In this document: positions 22,649 through 35,490 of the stretch, in pieces
How positions within the stretch are numbered: position 1 is the first letter of the stretch
How the letters are laid out: the number at the start of each line of letters is the position of its first letter
Assembly (NCBI GenBank): GCA_964006375.1
Contig: OZ023267.1
Span: forward strand, 26,472,739 to 26,536,738
DNA: 64,000 bases
DNA from: Tillus elongatus
Lineage: Eukaryota > Arthropoda > Insecta > Coleoptera > Cleridae
Reading direction: 5' to 3'
Position numbers and translations under genes: made by a program
The notes under the pieces: model-generated
The model's database searches: none
Seen by the model: the letters and a program-made list of their open reading frames with translations, nothing else
What the model was told of the DNA's origin: nothing

Positions 22649-23482
22649 GGGTGGCCCATTGTCGGCGAGCTCGCAGCCGTAACTGCCAGAGAAAGATTTC
22701 GTCGAAAAAAACCTGAAACGCGTCAAGTTTGTTTATGAGACGACAACTTTTGACGAAAAAAGTATAGCCCAACATTTATCCTCCTAAGCGGGGGTGTCAT
22801 CCCTAAAAATTTGGTAAATAGGAATAGGGTTCACACGATATCTCGTTGGAAAGAGTTTTAGATTCCCTATACATCGCTTTTTAATGTTTGCAATTCAGTC
22901 TATTCGTTTAGAAGATATGGATTTTTGAATATCACTAATGCATTTCCAGAGAAACTCATAATGCTTGACTTGGGACTCACGAGCGTCTACTCCAAGACAA
23001 AAATGTTGTTAAAGGTTTGCGTAGGTTATAAAAAGTCATTTAGATTAAGGTGGTCCAAAAAGAACCTCAGCAAAATATGTCCTGTGATAACGCGTCCTTG
23101 TTTTTTTTTGAAGCACCTTAATCTAAATGACTTTTTATTACCTACGTGAACCTTTAACAACATTTTTATCTTGTAAGTGACGCTGGTCAGGCCCAACTCA
23201 AGCATTAAGAATTTCTGGTGAAAAGCATATATTTTAAATGAATGGACCGAATTTCAAAAATAAACAGGCAATGTATAGGGAATCAGAAATTCTTTTCAAC
23301 GAGCTATCACTTATGACCCATATACTTATGTGAAAAAAATTTAAATGTTTCGGTTTTTTTTTTTGACAAAACATTTTCCTGTCAGTTATTTTGCTTTTAT
23401 TTTAGCTTTTCTTTTGCTTTTTCTGCTTTTTTGGCTTTTATTTTGCTTTTTATTTAGCTGCCAGCTCGTTAAAATGGCCCAC
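22649..23482. mobile_element. Foldback MITE (~834 bp, near full-length hairpin)
   Basis: The left arm starts GGGTGGCCCATT after a TA. The right end, read inversely, starts GTGGGCCATT. The arms extend towards a centre at about 23050-23105, with inverse matches such as GGTTATAAAAAGTCATTTAG against CTAAATGACTTTTTATTACC, and a spacer of about 55 bp. Pairing in the middle of each arm is less exact. No coding capacity. An RNA crossing it would form a long hairpin. Confidence 0.75.
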
Positions 23483-23654
23483 TTGTATATTAACCATTTA
23501 TCGGCGTTGCGGAGTCTCTGTGACTCTTGGAAGAATACACTGTTTAGTAACTATTGTATTTGTTAATCAGGCATCACGTGTTCTTTAGAAGCTTCCAGTC
23601 GTGAGGTGATCAGTCACGTGCTCAGTCGATTTCAGTCTATCATCAAATAGTACG
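23483..23654. other. No gene seen
   Basis: Short spacer between the two foldback elements. The T-rich CTTTT repeats just before it (about 23392-23458) lie inside the first element. Confidence 0.4.
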
Positions 23655-24945
23655 AGATCCGGCTGCAAAATTAGTACGTTAATAATCTAGATTATCAAGA
23701 TGTAATTTTTAAGTATTTTTACAACTAGGAGAAGTCACTTTTCATCAGGTACCAATTAAAAATTACCCGCCAGTATTATTAATTAAAATATAATTAATTT
23801 ACTTTTGGACAAACATTTCGTTAACATCTTACGGAAATAAAACCTACACAACTTCACAACAGTGTATTTAAAATATCTGAAACGTCATAGTTGCTGCTGA
23901 TTGCTTAACCGCTACCTCTACGCAGCCAGGTGTAAACAGGTATAATTTTATTAAAACTTTTCGTTCTTAACGTACACTCATTACATTTATACCACATTAA
24001 AGCTCATTTTTTTCTGTAGTTAATGATATAAATGTGCCTATATAAAAAAAACCGCAAATCAAAGTTTCCTACCCTAAAAGATGCTAGGTATGAAAAATAA
24101 AGTGACAGAGAGTGATCGCGCGACGCTACTTGTTAGACAAGGATGCTCAATGCCAGCTGAACGTATTTTTTGAGCTATTGCGCATGCTCCTATAAATATG
24201 GTTCTCAGTCAAGCAGCTGGGCAGAGGTTTATGTTTATTGTAAATTCTAACCACACTGTTTTGGTGCTCGTAATACGTATTACTTTAATTTTTTTTATCT
24301 AATAATCAATCTTATATTAATATAATTAATATTGTGATAATATTACTATTGTTTATGCAAAGCTGAAATCGAAAAAATGTCTGAGTCTGAGTTGAGAACC
24401 TTATTTATCAGAGCATGCGCAATAGCTCAAAAAATACGTTCAGCTGGCATTGAGCATCCTTGTCTAACAAGTAACGTCGCGCGATCACTCTCTGTCACTT
24501 TATTTTTCATACCTAGCATCTTTTAGGGTAGGAAACTTTGATTTGCGGGTTTTTTTATATAGGTACCTTTATATCATTAACTACAGAAAAAAATGAGCTT
24601 TAATGTGGTATAAATGTAATGAGTGTACGTTAAGAACGAAAAGTTTTAATAAAATTATACCTGTTTACACCTGGCTGCGTAGAGGTAGCGGTTAAGCAAT
24701 CAGCAGCAACTATGACGTTTCAGATATTTTAAATACACTGTTGTGAAGTTGTGTAGGTTTTATTTCCGTAAGATGTTAACGAAATGTTTCTCCAAAAGTA
24801 AATTAATTATATTTTAATTAATAATACTGGCGGGTAATTTTTAATTGGCACCTGATGAAAAGTGACTTCTCCTAGTTGTAAAAATACTTAAAAATTACAT
24901 CTTGATAATCTAGATTATTAATGTACTAATTTAGCAGCCGGATCT
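23655..24945. mobile_element. Large foldback element, ~555-bp arms
   Basis: The left arm (23655-24209) starts AGATCCGGCTGC. The right arm (about 24393-24945) is its reverse complement and ends GCAGCCGGATCT. The arms are almost identical over their whole length, with only scattered single-base and small indel differences. The spacer is about 183 bp and has no coding potential. The near identity points to a recent origin or gene conversion between arms. It lies 90 bp upstream of the piggyBac-like coding remnant, and may either have inserted there or share its ends. Confidence 0.9.
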
Positions 24946-25034
24946 TAGACTAAAAGCAAGTGTGTATTACAAAGGTCTTAGAGTCCGTGGGACTCCGCGT
25001 CACAGTTAGTGTAATATTTTCAATTTTAGTAACT

Positions 25035-26470
25035 ATGTCCGATTATCCAAAAAAAGTTAGAATTACAGATCCTAACTTTGAGGAAACTGTGCTAAAATGG
25101 TTTGAGGAATGTGACACAGATTTGTCAGACCAAGATGGTGATCCTGATAGCAATATTACTACTGATAATGCTATCACAAGTAATCACGAAACAACTAGTG
25201 AACTTTCCGGCAATGAATCTAATGACCAAGATGAGATACAAGAGACTGAAAGTGAAGAGGATAATGACACAATTGATACAGTTAAGAAATATTTCTATGG
25301 AAAAAACAGATATAAATGGGCTGCCACTGAACCAACCCGAAAGGTAAGAACACCAGCTCGCAATATATTGAAGTTTCCAGGAAATAAAAGTACTTTACCA
25401 AAAATTGAACCGGTGAATGCATAGCAGAAATTTTTCTCACAAGATATACTGGATATCGTTGTCCATTACACAAATTTGATAATTCAACAATTTCGTAATA
25501 AGTCATCAGGCAGTCAGAATCGCACAGAATACAGGGAAAAAAATCTGTTGAAATAAATGGTTTCCTGGGACTTTTGTTATTAAATTCTACTTTTAAATCT
25601 AATACCGAAGCTATTGAATCAATTTTTTCAACAGACGGAACCGGCCGGGAAATTTTTCAGCTGGTTATGTCAGCAAAAAGATTTGCTGTTTTGTTAACTT
25701 GCCTAAGGTTCGATACCCACAAGGAAAGAATTCTAAGAGTGAAAACGGATCCAGCTGCAGCGATTTCACATACTTATGAAAAATTCAATTGAAATTCACA
25801 ATCAGCTTACTCGTTGGGAGCTAATGCAACTCTGGATGGTCGGCTTCAGAGGCAGGTGTAAATTCAAAATGTATTTACGGAGCAAACCTGTGAAATATGG
25901 GTTAAAAGTCCAATGTCTTGTTGACGCTCGAACCCACTGCATATATAATACATATATTTACTTTGGCAAGGGCACTGATTCATTAAAAGATGTTACAGAT
26001 GAAGAAAAACGGTTCACTATTCCAAAACAAGCTGTTATTTATCTTTGTGAGCCTATATTTGGAAGCAACAGAAACATTACCGCTGATAATTGGTACTCTT
26101 CAATAGAGCTTACAGACTATCTCATCAAAAATAAACTTACTTACGTTGGAACTATGAAGAAAAAAAGACGGGAATTACCCAAACAATTTTTACCCTCCAA
26201 AACAAGACAGGTGGGATCTACATTGTATGGCTTTACAACTAATAATTTATTGACTTTTACTGGCAAATACAGTGTGCTTGCAGTGTTTATTGGATAGTAG
26301 CTGGATGATTTTATTACAAAAAAATGTTAAATCAACTGCATGGCGAAGCATTGAAATTATTTTTATGATCAGATTTGTGAGAGAATGTGTACACAAAGAC
26401 GTGAAGTTGAATTGTTCAGTCCAACTATCCTAATCAGCCACCCATTGGGCAAAACATGGTAAGCAATGTT
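25035..26470 (+). pseudogene. piggyBac-like transposase, heavily disrupted
   Basis: ATG 25035 opens MSDYPKKVRITDPNFEE, followed by an acidic N-terminal region (to ~25300) and YKWAATEPTRK. Stops and frameshifts follow, but the order of piggyBac blocks is kept: IFSTDGTGREIFQLVMSAKR and CLRFDTHKER, then the first catalytic Asp in NATLDG (about 25825), with a local frameshift into GFRGRCKFKMYLRSKPVKYG. The second Asp is in LVDARTHC, and the third in ITADNWYSS (about 26085). GTMKKKRRELPKQF and a short piece of the C-terminal part follow. The C-terminal zinc-binding region is not clearly recognisable. The copy is certainly dead. Terminal repeats and the TTAA duplication could not be located. Confidence 0.88.
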
Positions 26471-26745
26471 GAGTCTAAATACCGTGAATTTGGGAATGCT
26501 CGTGATTTTTCTATATCTGGTAATCTGGTCGATCCTTACCAAAAGACGATCAGACGATCAGCCTAATGTTTTATTGGCAATAGAAGAAAACCACCATTCG
26601 ACACTTAACCATTCTTCCTATTTCAATATACCAGCTTCTACAGTCCACAAAAAAATTAAAAAAGTAAAGTACTATCTTTATATAGTATGCGTAATGAGGT
26701 GTTTGAAAACCTGAGTGATAAGCAAATTCAAATGAAAGTGTACTG

Positions 26746-26747
<2 letters not shown>
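26471..26747 (+). other. Unassigned remnant with HTH-like peptide
   Basis: One frame contains NHSSYFNIPASTVHKKIKK, which resembles the pipsqueak-type HTH used by transposases. It is too short to assign and could belong to another element inserted into the piggyBac tail. Confidence 0.3.

Positions 26748-26808
<61 letters not shown>
26748..26808. repeat. (TA)n array
   Basis: A TA tract of about 61 bp. Confidence 0.95.
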
Positions 26809-26814
<6 letters not shown>

Positions 26815-26856
26815 AACCTTTTTACCCGAAGGTGTCAGGTTACATTACAATTCCAA

Positions 26857-27625
26857 CTACTTAATTATGGTCCATTCTGTCTTGTTTCTCGCTGTCCTCC
26901 TTGCCGCTTCCCAGGTTGTATTCCTTTCTTGGAGTAAGTCAGCCACTGCTCTATCCCAAGTCTTCTTTGATCTTACTGGGTGTCTAGACCTTATTACCCT
27001 CGACTGCCACACTTTCTTCACCACTCTTTCACTGTTCTTTCTCACAAAACGCCCAAACCACTTGACCTGTTGTTTTTCCACTATTTTGTTCACTGCTTGT
27101 GTTCTCAATTTTTCTCTCGCCTTGTATTTTTTTTCTTAAACATTCTGGTGCACCTCTTTACCCTTCGTAGGTATTTCATTTCCACCGCTTGTAATCTGCT
27201 TTCTATAGTTTTTGTCAGTTCCAAACTTTCGCTGTCAAAAGTTAACACCGGACAAAACACAGACTTTTAAACACTCATTTTTGTTTTGGTCTATGTTTCT
27301 TTCTTTTTAATAAACGGCTGTCTTAAAGCTTGGTACAATCTCACTGCGGCTTATAGTCTTTCATTTAGTTCTGACTCTTGGTACACGTTTGCATGCAGCT
27401 GCACTCCCAGGTATTTATAAACCTTCACTTGTTCTAACTGTTGTTGGTTGACTACTATCGTTGCTTGTTTGTCCTATTTTCCCAGTACCATAACTCTTGT
27501 TTTACGCATGTTAATATGCATGTTTCTTTTTGCTAGCGCCTCCCTCCATACCTCAATATTCCAATGTACTTCTTCCTCGGATTTCCCTTTTATTACCAGG
27601 TGGTCGGCAAACTAGGGTTCTGTAA
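26857..27625 (-). pseudogene. LINE C-terminal fragment (RTE/Jockey-like)
   Basis: The minus strand starts in the RT catalytic region with FADHLVIKGKSEEEVHWNIE, where FADH replaces the usual YADD-type motif. It continues through NMHINMRKTRVMVLGK, VYKYLGVQL and the thumb, and ends with VEKQQVKWFGRFVRKNSERV and KKTWDRAVADLLQ. Stops interrupt the middle. Only the 3' third of the ORF remains. Confidence 0.8.
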
Positions 27626-27724
27626 TAATGATTATAAATTCGCCAAAAACACGCATCTTTGAACATGATACCAATCTTTGAAAACGCCATATCAATAGGT
27701 CAAACTGCCGCTATGGGGCTACCG

Positions 27725-28200
27725 ATAATCCTTGATAGATGATGGAGTATCACACTCAAAATTCCAGAGAGTGGCTGTGTGGTCTTACATAGTCGATGAA
27801 AAATTCTGGGTGCCTTTTTCTCTGACGCGAACCTAACTGGTGCAATATATTGGTATTTTTTGAGACGACTTTATTCCAAAAACAAATGGTTTTATTATCG
27901 AGATCTTCCGACAAATGACTTCTTATTTCAACAAGATGGTGTACCTTCTAAGTATGCTACACCTGTCCGTGCTTGTTTACCTGATGTATTCCTAAAATAT
28001 TGGATAGGGAGAAAAAAGGTCGATTAACTGGTCAGCTAGATTTGCCACTAGTAGATTCCTTTTATGCGTTACTAGGTCGGCTAATGTAGATGTTTTAAAA
28101 TCAAGAAATTGTCACAAAATACAATGCTCAGAAGTTATTAAAGATGTTCGAGAAGAATCTAGTAATCTTATTCGTTACTGTCAGGTAACGAATATCTAAT
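27725..28200 (+). pseudogene. Mariner/Tc1-superfamily transposase fragment
   Basis: The frame pieces include RVAVWSYIVDEKFWVP, then ANYWYFL-like sequence, then FLFQQDGVPSKYATPVRACL with the second catalytic Asp intact, VFLKYWIG, and a decayed version of the SPDLTPLDFFLWG block (DLPLVDSFYALLG). It ends SNLIRYCQVTNI, the usual C-terminus of this insect family. The N-terminal HTH is absent. It is a relative, not a close copy, of the DUF4817 transposons elsewhere in the window. Confidence 0.75.
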
Positions 28201-29008
28201 GAAGTTGACTTTTTAAATAATCGTTGGCATTAAATTTAATATCTTGAAATTACAGACTCAAACTAAGTTAACAATAACCGTATTGTATCTCAAAAAATAT
28301 GTTCTTTCAGATTCAGAAAAAAAAAGTGGGGCCCTGTTCAATAAAAATATCGATGACGTCGTACTTCTTATACAAAATACGCTGCATGTGTAGCTTATAT
28401 TTTAGAAAGGTCGCGTATAAAAATAGAATTTAATTGGCTCAAGAGTTTGTCGCAAAAGTGGTTTTTCATTTTTTAACGAATTTATTCATTATTTTACAAA
28501 AACACTCTATTTACAGAAGGTTAAACGCATGTATTTTAATTTTATTTTCCCTATAACTGTTGTATAAATTCGTGGCCTAGATAAACGTTCTAGAGGCTTT
28601 TATAATATAGACTTGTTACCCTAGAAATACTAAAAAACCTACTATTACCATTACTAGCCTATAAATAAAATTGACTTACACGAGACAAATGTCTATTTCC
28701 GTGGGTAGCAGTGCAGGGCTAAATGACTCTTGAAAAGATTCTTATCACGAAGGATGGTAATGTTCTGCAAGAGAAATTAGCTCGGGCTTATAATATGCAA
28801 AGTAGCTCTATTAATTACTGTAAAACTCGTCGAACAAAATTTTGCAGCAAGTCTCAACAAATTAAGAGGCTATATTTTAAAACCTCTCATTTCAGTTTTG
28901 AAAGTCTAGATTACGGCAATTTGTTCTAATGACACTGAAAACTTCTTAGACAACGTGGCTGTGATACAGAATTTGTTTCAGCACTGAGGGTTGAAGGTAT
29001 ATATATAC
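28201..29008. other. No gene seen
   Basis: AT-rich; the short frame at 28723-28929 has no motif. A small TA run immediately precedes the Tc1 element. Confidence 0.4.
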
Positions 29009-30609
<1,601 letters not shown>

Positions 30610-30914
30610 ACTTAATTTCGATATTATTTTACCATTATATTGCTCCCTTTAAGCACCTAGACTTAAAATACACCTGGGTATTGTAACAGAATAAAAAATA
30701 AATAAAAAAATTAAGCTTAGTTATTAAACATATAGAGACAAATTCTTCAAGAATCAACGCTACATTAAGAGTGGTTTACAAATTTCCAGAGGTGGCGTAA
30801 TACAATCGAAGAAGTTCCTTCTGATTTTACTTAAATAAAGACATACATATTTATAGGCAAGATAAGGTATAAAAGATTATATACTTTTCTGGTATCTAGT
30901 GATATATACATATA

Positions 30915-31310
30915 CAAAATGGTTTCACAAAAGAGGGGAGTGCTAATAGAGTTACCTATCAAGTTATGGAAGAACTAGTTAATGGAAAAAATGCGGGGGA
31001 TAAAGTAGCAGGGTTTTTTGTTGATCTTTCGAGAGTCTTAAATTGTGTGGATGTAAATACTCTTATTATTATGTTGGAGTGTTATGATGTGCGGGGCGCT
31101 CCATTAAATCGCATGAGGCCGTACGTAACAAACGGAAGACACTGTGTTAAGGTAGCCGGAAGAAAGGGGAAACCGTCTATTTGGATTATGAGTTGGCGGT
31201 TGCAGGGGTAACGCAAACTAACATCCTCGGTTCGCAGCTCTTCGTGGTCTATACAAATGAGCTTTCCCGGCTAGCGCAAGAAAAAGGTACTCTCTATGCT
31301 AATTTTTTTA
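30915..31310 (+). pseudogene. LINE reverse transcriptase fragment (palm)
   Basis: The frame opens QNGFTKEGSANRVTYQV (fingers), then motif A FFVDLSRVLNCVDVN, in which Val-Leu-Asn replaces the usual AFD. RGAPLNRMRPYV follows, and after a frameshift the decayed motif B GVTQTNILGSQLF and GTLYANFF, where YAN replaces YADD. It is a dead Jockey/CR1-like palm fragment without EN or C-terminus. Confidence 0.75.
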
Positions 31311-31480
31311 TTTTTTTTATTTCAACAACACACCACGAGGGCTCACGCCTAAACACTATCGTACCGTGAGTGCCAACATATAGGAAAGAAGCAAGTTGTT
31401 AATTCTGGACTGGAAGGTTTGGAGGTTCGGATGAGAAGGAAAAACATGTGCCGGCAAGGAGTTCCACAACTTGGAGTTCC

Positions 31481-32930
31481 TCAGGACAAAACAGCAGGCA
31501 TAAGAAGATGTTCTGTGCCTGGTGACCTGGATATTAAAAGGCTGCCTTCGCTCGTTCCCCTGGTAGATCTGTTGAGGGCAGCAGGTGGAGGAACTATGGA
31601 AAAAAACTCATCTGAGCAGTGCCCGTGCAGATATCTATAAGAGAGAGAGGGGGGAGGGGGGGGAGAGGGGTCACCAACGGCACGTCGGTTGGCAAGGGAT
31701 GGCAGCATTTGGGTGAGAATAGGGTCACCGATGAGACGTATAGCTCTCTTCTGAATGGAGACCAGGATAGCGAGTGTAGAAGCGGCAGCGGCACCCCAGA
31801 TGTGGGAGCAGTATTCGACGTTTGGCCTTATTTGTGAAGTATATAATGTATAGAGATTCGCTTGTGAAAAGTATTTACGAGCCGAGAGGAGAAAACCTGA
31901 TTTCTTAGCAGCCGCTTCTGCAATTGATGTGACATGTTGGTGCCAACTGAGATTTCGATCCACAGAAATGCCAACAAGTGAAAATCACTTATTACTTTGA
32001 ATAACTTGGTTTTTCATTGTGATGGGTCTAGGGCTGGTGTATCTCTTATGAGATAGAAAGCAGGACTGAGATTTGGTGGAGTTGACTTGTACAAGATTTC
32101 TACTTCCCCAGTCTAATATTTTTTGGAGAACCAGAGAGACAGAACCCTCCATGAGTCTGTGATCCTCATCTAATTGGGCTAAATAAACAGGCTTAGAATA
32201 TTGTATATTTGAGTGGAGGGTGCTGTCGTCCGCGTAACTGTGAACTAGGTTGGATGTGCTACAGAGGAGGTCATTGATGTGGAGAAGAAACAAAGTGGAG
32301 GATAAAGCTCAACCTTGAGGGACTCCTGCATTAATTCGATACAGTTTAGAGGGATGGCCAACCACGACAACAGAAATGCTCCGGTTGGAGAGGAAATTTG
32401 CTGTACAGGTACAGAGTTTTGGTGGTAGGCCATAGGTCGGAAGGCAGCCCCGCGTGCCAGACCTGGTCGAATGCTTTGATGCTTTGGATAGGTTAAGAGC
32501 GACAATCTGGGATTCACCGTGTAGTTCCAAAAACTTGTTTCAAGTTGGGTGACAAAGGAAAGGATGTCGGCAGTTGATCTGCGCTGACGGAGTCCATACT
32601 GCCTGTCGTGGATTAGACTGTGTTTTTCAAGAAGTTTTAGTAATTCGTTGTTTATATACTTTTCTATCACTTAAGAGACGACTGAAAAGGGGGAAGTAGG
32701 CCTGTAGTTGCTAGGAAGCGCTTTGGATCCTTTTTTGGGCACGGATTGTACTTGAGCAGTTTTCCAGTTATTGGGAATATGCCTCTATTGTAAGATGTCA
32801 GACACAAACGAGTCAGGACAGGAGCACGTTCTAGTGCGCATTTCTTAAGAACAATTGCTGGGATCTCGTCGAGACCGCTTTCCTTGTATAAAGAGAAGAG
32901 AGCATCTTCTAGTCTTGAAAATGATGTCCG
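31481..32930 (-). pseudogene. Non-LTR reverse transcriptase, fingers to C-terminus, broken
   Basis: Minus-strand pieces in order: AIVLKKCALERAPVLTRL and a decayed YRPISLL region near 32700-32880; VIEKYINNELL and YGLRQRRSTADILSFV (fingers); ALNLSKASKH in place of the DFSKAFD motif; NAGVPQG (motif B); NDLLCSTSNLVHSYADDSTL with the catalytic YADD intact; and after a frameshift the C-terminal segment RNLSWHQHV, KKSGFLLSARKYFS, SQIRPNVEYCSHIWGAA and QKRAIRLIGDP. A Pro-rich stretch corresponds to a G-tract on the plus strand. At least four frame changes. The same LINE family contributes the fragment at 50645-50850. Confidence 0.85.
31648..31671 (+). repeat. G-rich tract, potential quadruplex
   Basis: A run of G with single A interruptions, in effect five G-tracts within 24 bp, inside the antisense of the LINE tail. 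Quadruplex formation is inferred from the pattern only. Confidence 0.5.
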
Positions 32931-33357
32931 TCATTTTATGCGCGACATTGAGGACTGCGTCATTTCTTCCAAATGCAATTATAACTTTTATAATTTTGTG
33001 GGAATTTTTTTGAATAACCTTCGAACTATGGTCATATTTACTGCTAACATATACGACAGTCCTATCATTCTGGTTCACATCACCACGATTATATATCACA
33101 GAATAACCATCCATACTAAAACAGTTAATAACTTGAATTATTCAGGTCTCTTTGTTTATCAAGCTGTTAAACTCACAGCCAAAAGTGCTCAACATGACAT
33201 TCATTTCGTCGATGTTTTTGGCCATGCTTCTTATGCTATTATGAAAAATTTTAAATTGGTTGTTCCCTTTTTCTGAAATGACGTTGATATATTCTGCAAT
33301 ATCAAGAGTTGGCGTGTGATGTGCTGGGTTTACAAAGTCACGGACATATAAATCCAT
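32931..33357 (-). pseudogene. APE-type endonuclease fragment of another LINE
   Basis: Minus-strand frames read NQFKIFHNSIRSMAKNIDEM and FGCEFNSLI, the typical opening of an APE endonuclease (FKIxHxNIRSxxKNxDE...). After a break comes MDGYSVIYNRGDVNQNDRTV with VVYVSSKYDH. The segment then runs into the RT fragment without the rest of the EN domain. The two pieces need not come from the same element. Confidence 0.65.
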
Positions 33358-33722
<365 letters not shown>

Positions 33723-34400
33723 TTGAGTGTGATATGTACATGAAAAAAATTATCACGAACTTGCAGCAGTCATTGACATGACACAAGATCACATCTAGCA
33801 AATGTTAATACCAGGCTTACTTTGTACCAAACAAAAATGTTTTATATGCGTTAACAAAAAGTTATATTAAACTATCAGACAATATAAAGAAATTATCACA
33901 TAAACAATTTAAAAGTTAGGCCTTAGGCAAATGTTGGTTGGGAAAGCATATTACTCAAAAAATAAATTCTGAGACAATCAGAGGTAGCACTCACAAAACT
34001 ATCTATCTGTGATTAAACTTCGTTTGTAAATCTCTGTGATATCTTTAGTTTTTACTAATGTGTATGCTTTTTTAATAATACTTAAAGTACTTTATGTTTT
34101 GTAACGTATGTTAGTTTTCTACATTGGACGTTTCTATAGAGCTAGGTATAAAGTTTATATTTTTTGTTTTTTATTTGTATATGTTAGAATCTGTTGTGTA
34201 TGTGTTTTGTATATATTAAGATGTGCATATGTGTGTATACATATGAAACGTTGACTTATTCTGTGCTATGCTGGGCTGATTTTAATAAATAAGTCATCTC
34301 TCTATCCATATAGAGGTTCTAGGGGCTTTAATTAGCTCTCATTTGAAGAAAAAAAAAATAAAGATTCGAAAGTCACTACACATCTAGATCACTCTCAGGT
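33723..34400. other. No gene seen
   Basis: No gene is recognised. A TGTGTATGTG-rich patch lies around 34190-34245. The last four bases, AGGT at 34397-34400, are the left target duplication of the solo LTR. Confidence 0.45.
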
Positions 34401-34612
34401 TGTAACATGTCGCGTGTATTTATTAGGCGGGACATGTCACGCGTGTCAACGGCGTTGACTTTTAAGCTTCTGAATTAACCCCTTTTGTGACGTCAGCGTT
34501 CAAGTCCCTTCAGTGACGTTAAACTCGGCGGTCGGTTCCTCTACCGCACCCAACTCATGGAAACCCGCCTGCGTTCGAGTTAATTTTATGACGTGTCTGC
34601 GATAAGCGAATC

Positions 34613-34620
34613 TTTATATA
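34613..34620 (+). promoter_or_regulatory. Probable LTR TATA box
   Basis: TTTATATA about 210 bp into the LTR. Transcription would then start roughly 25-30 bp downstream, near the GCATACCACGCTCTC sequence. Assignment by position only. Confidence 0.5.
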
Positions 34621-34704
34621 CGCTTGCAAGGCATACCACGCTCTCTTCTGAATCGACCAAGAGATGGAATCGTACAGCTAAATTTTAGTGGGAAAACAGC
34701 ATGC

Positions 34705-35105
34705 CTAACTAAATGGCACCCCGTAAGTAAAGGGCGCTTCAACACCATCGTGAAGGAGTCCCCTGAATGGCACACCATTAGTAACAACACCGTAAAGGAG
34801 CCCCCGAATGGCACACCGTAAGTAAAGGGCCCTTCAACACCATCGTGAAGGAGTCCCCTGAATGGCACACCATTGGTAACAACACCGCGAAGGAGCCCCC
34901 GAATGGCACACCGTTAGTAAAGAGCCCTTCAACAACACCGTAAGTAAGAAGCCCCCTTCAACACCATCGTTAGTGAAGGAGCCCCTTGAAGGGAACATCG
35001 TAAGTCAGGAGCCCCCTGAATACAACATCAGTAAGGAGCCCCCGAATACAACATCAGTAAGGAGCCCCCTGAATACCATCGCCAGGGAGGAGCCCCCTCA
35101 ACCTG
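34705..35105 (+). repeat. Degenerate tandem repeat inside the LTR
   Basis: Repeated units built on AAGGAGCCCCCTGAAT, CACCATCGTGAAGG and CACACCGTAAGTAA. Higher-order units of about 115 bp at the left give way to shorter units of about 30-40 bp at the right. GTAAGT or GTTAGT, the splice-donor consensus, recurs in many units. Confidence 0.8.
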
Positions 35106-35266
35106 AAGCTGAATGTTAAGTACACTATTTATATGTGGCCTTCTTTTTCTTTTGTAGAGTGTGCTCCACAATTCATTTTACAGTGTTGTAAGTAACCGAG
35201 TCATATTTTTCTTTCATCCAATTTACTAAATTCAATTCAGCGCATTGTATAGTCAATAACTTTTTA

Positions 35267-35272
35267 AATAAA
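35267..35272 (+). terminator. Probable LTR polyadenylation signal
   Basis: AATAAA near the 3' side of the LTR, followed by T-rich and GT-containing sequence. A second candidate is not evident. Assigned by position within the LTR. Confidence 0.45.
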
Positions 35273-35490
35273 CTGATTTTATTCATAATGCCTGATTTTA
35301 TTTGTACCTCTTAAAATCTACCAACTGCAAGTGCCTAAACCCAAGCCCTGGGATAATTTGTGTCATATTGTCATATCATATTATATTTATTTTATGTTAT
35401 TTTAGTGCTCAGTAAATTACAGTTAATTTATATATTTCGTTATACTGTCTCCAAAACGCTGGGTTAAGTAATATAATTTTGTTACAAGGT

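Larger units (their letters stand above)
34401..35486 (+). mobile_element. Solo LTR (Gypsy-type inferred)
   Basis: A 1,086-bp segment with ends TGTAAC...GTTACA, an inverted hexamer with the canonical TG..CA termini. It is flanked by the direct 4-bp repeat AGGT at 34397-34400 and 35487-35490. No primer binding site, coding region or second LTR is adjacent, so this is a solo LTR left by recombination between two LTRs. A 4-bp duplication is typical of Gypsy elements. A TATA box and polyadenylation signal lie in the expected order. Confidence 0.82.

Noticed and set aside
26571..26714. HTH-psq transposase N-terminus (NIPASTVHKKIKK)
   Set aside because: Too short and isolated; recorded only as an unassigned remnant.
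34705..35105. Regular direct repeats as a CRISPR array
   Set aside because: Repeats and spacers are degenerate and variable in length, the context is eukaryotic, and the block lies inside an LTR.
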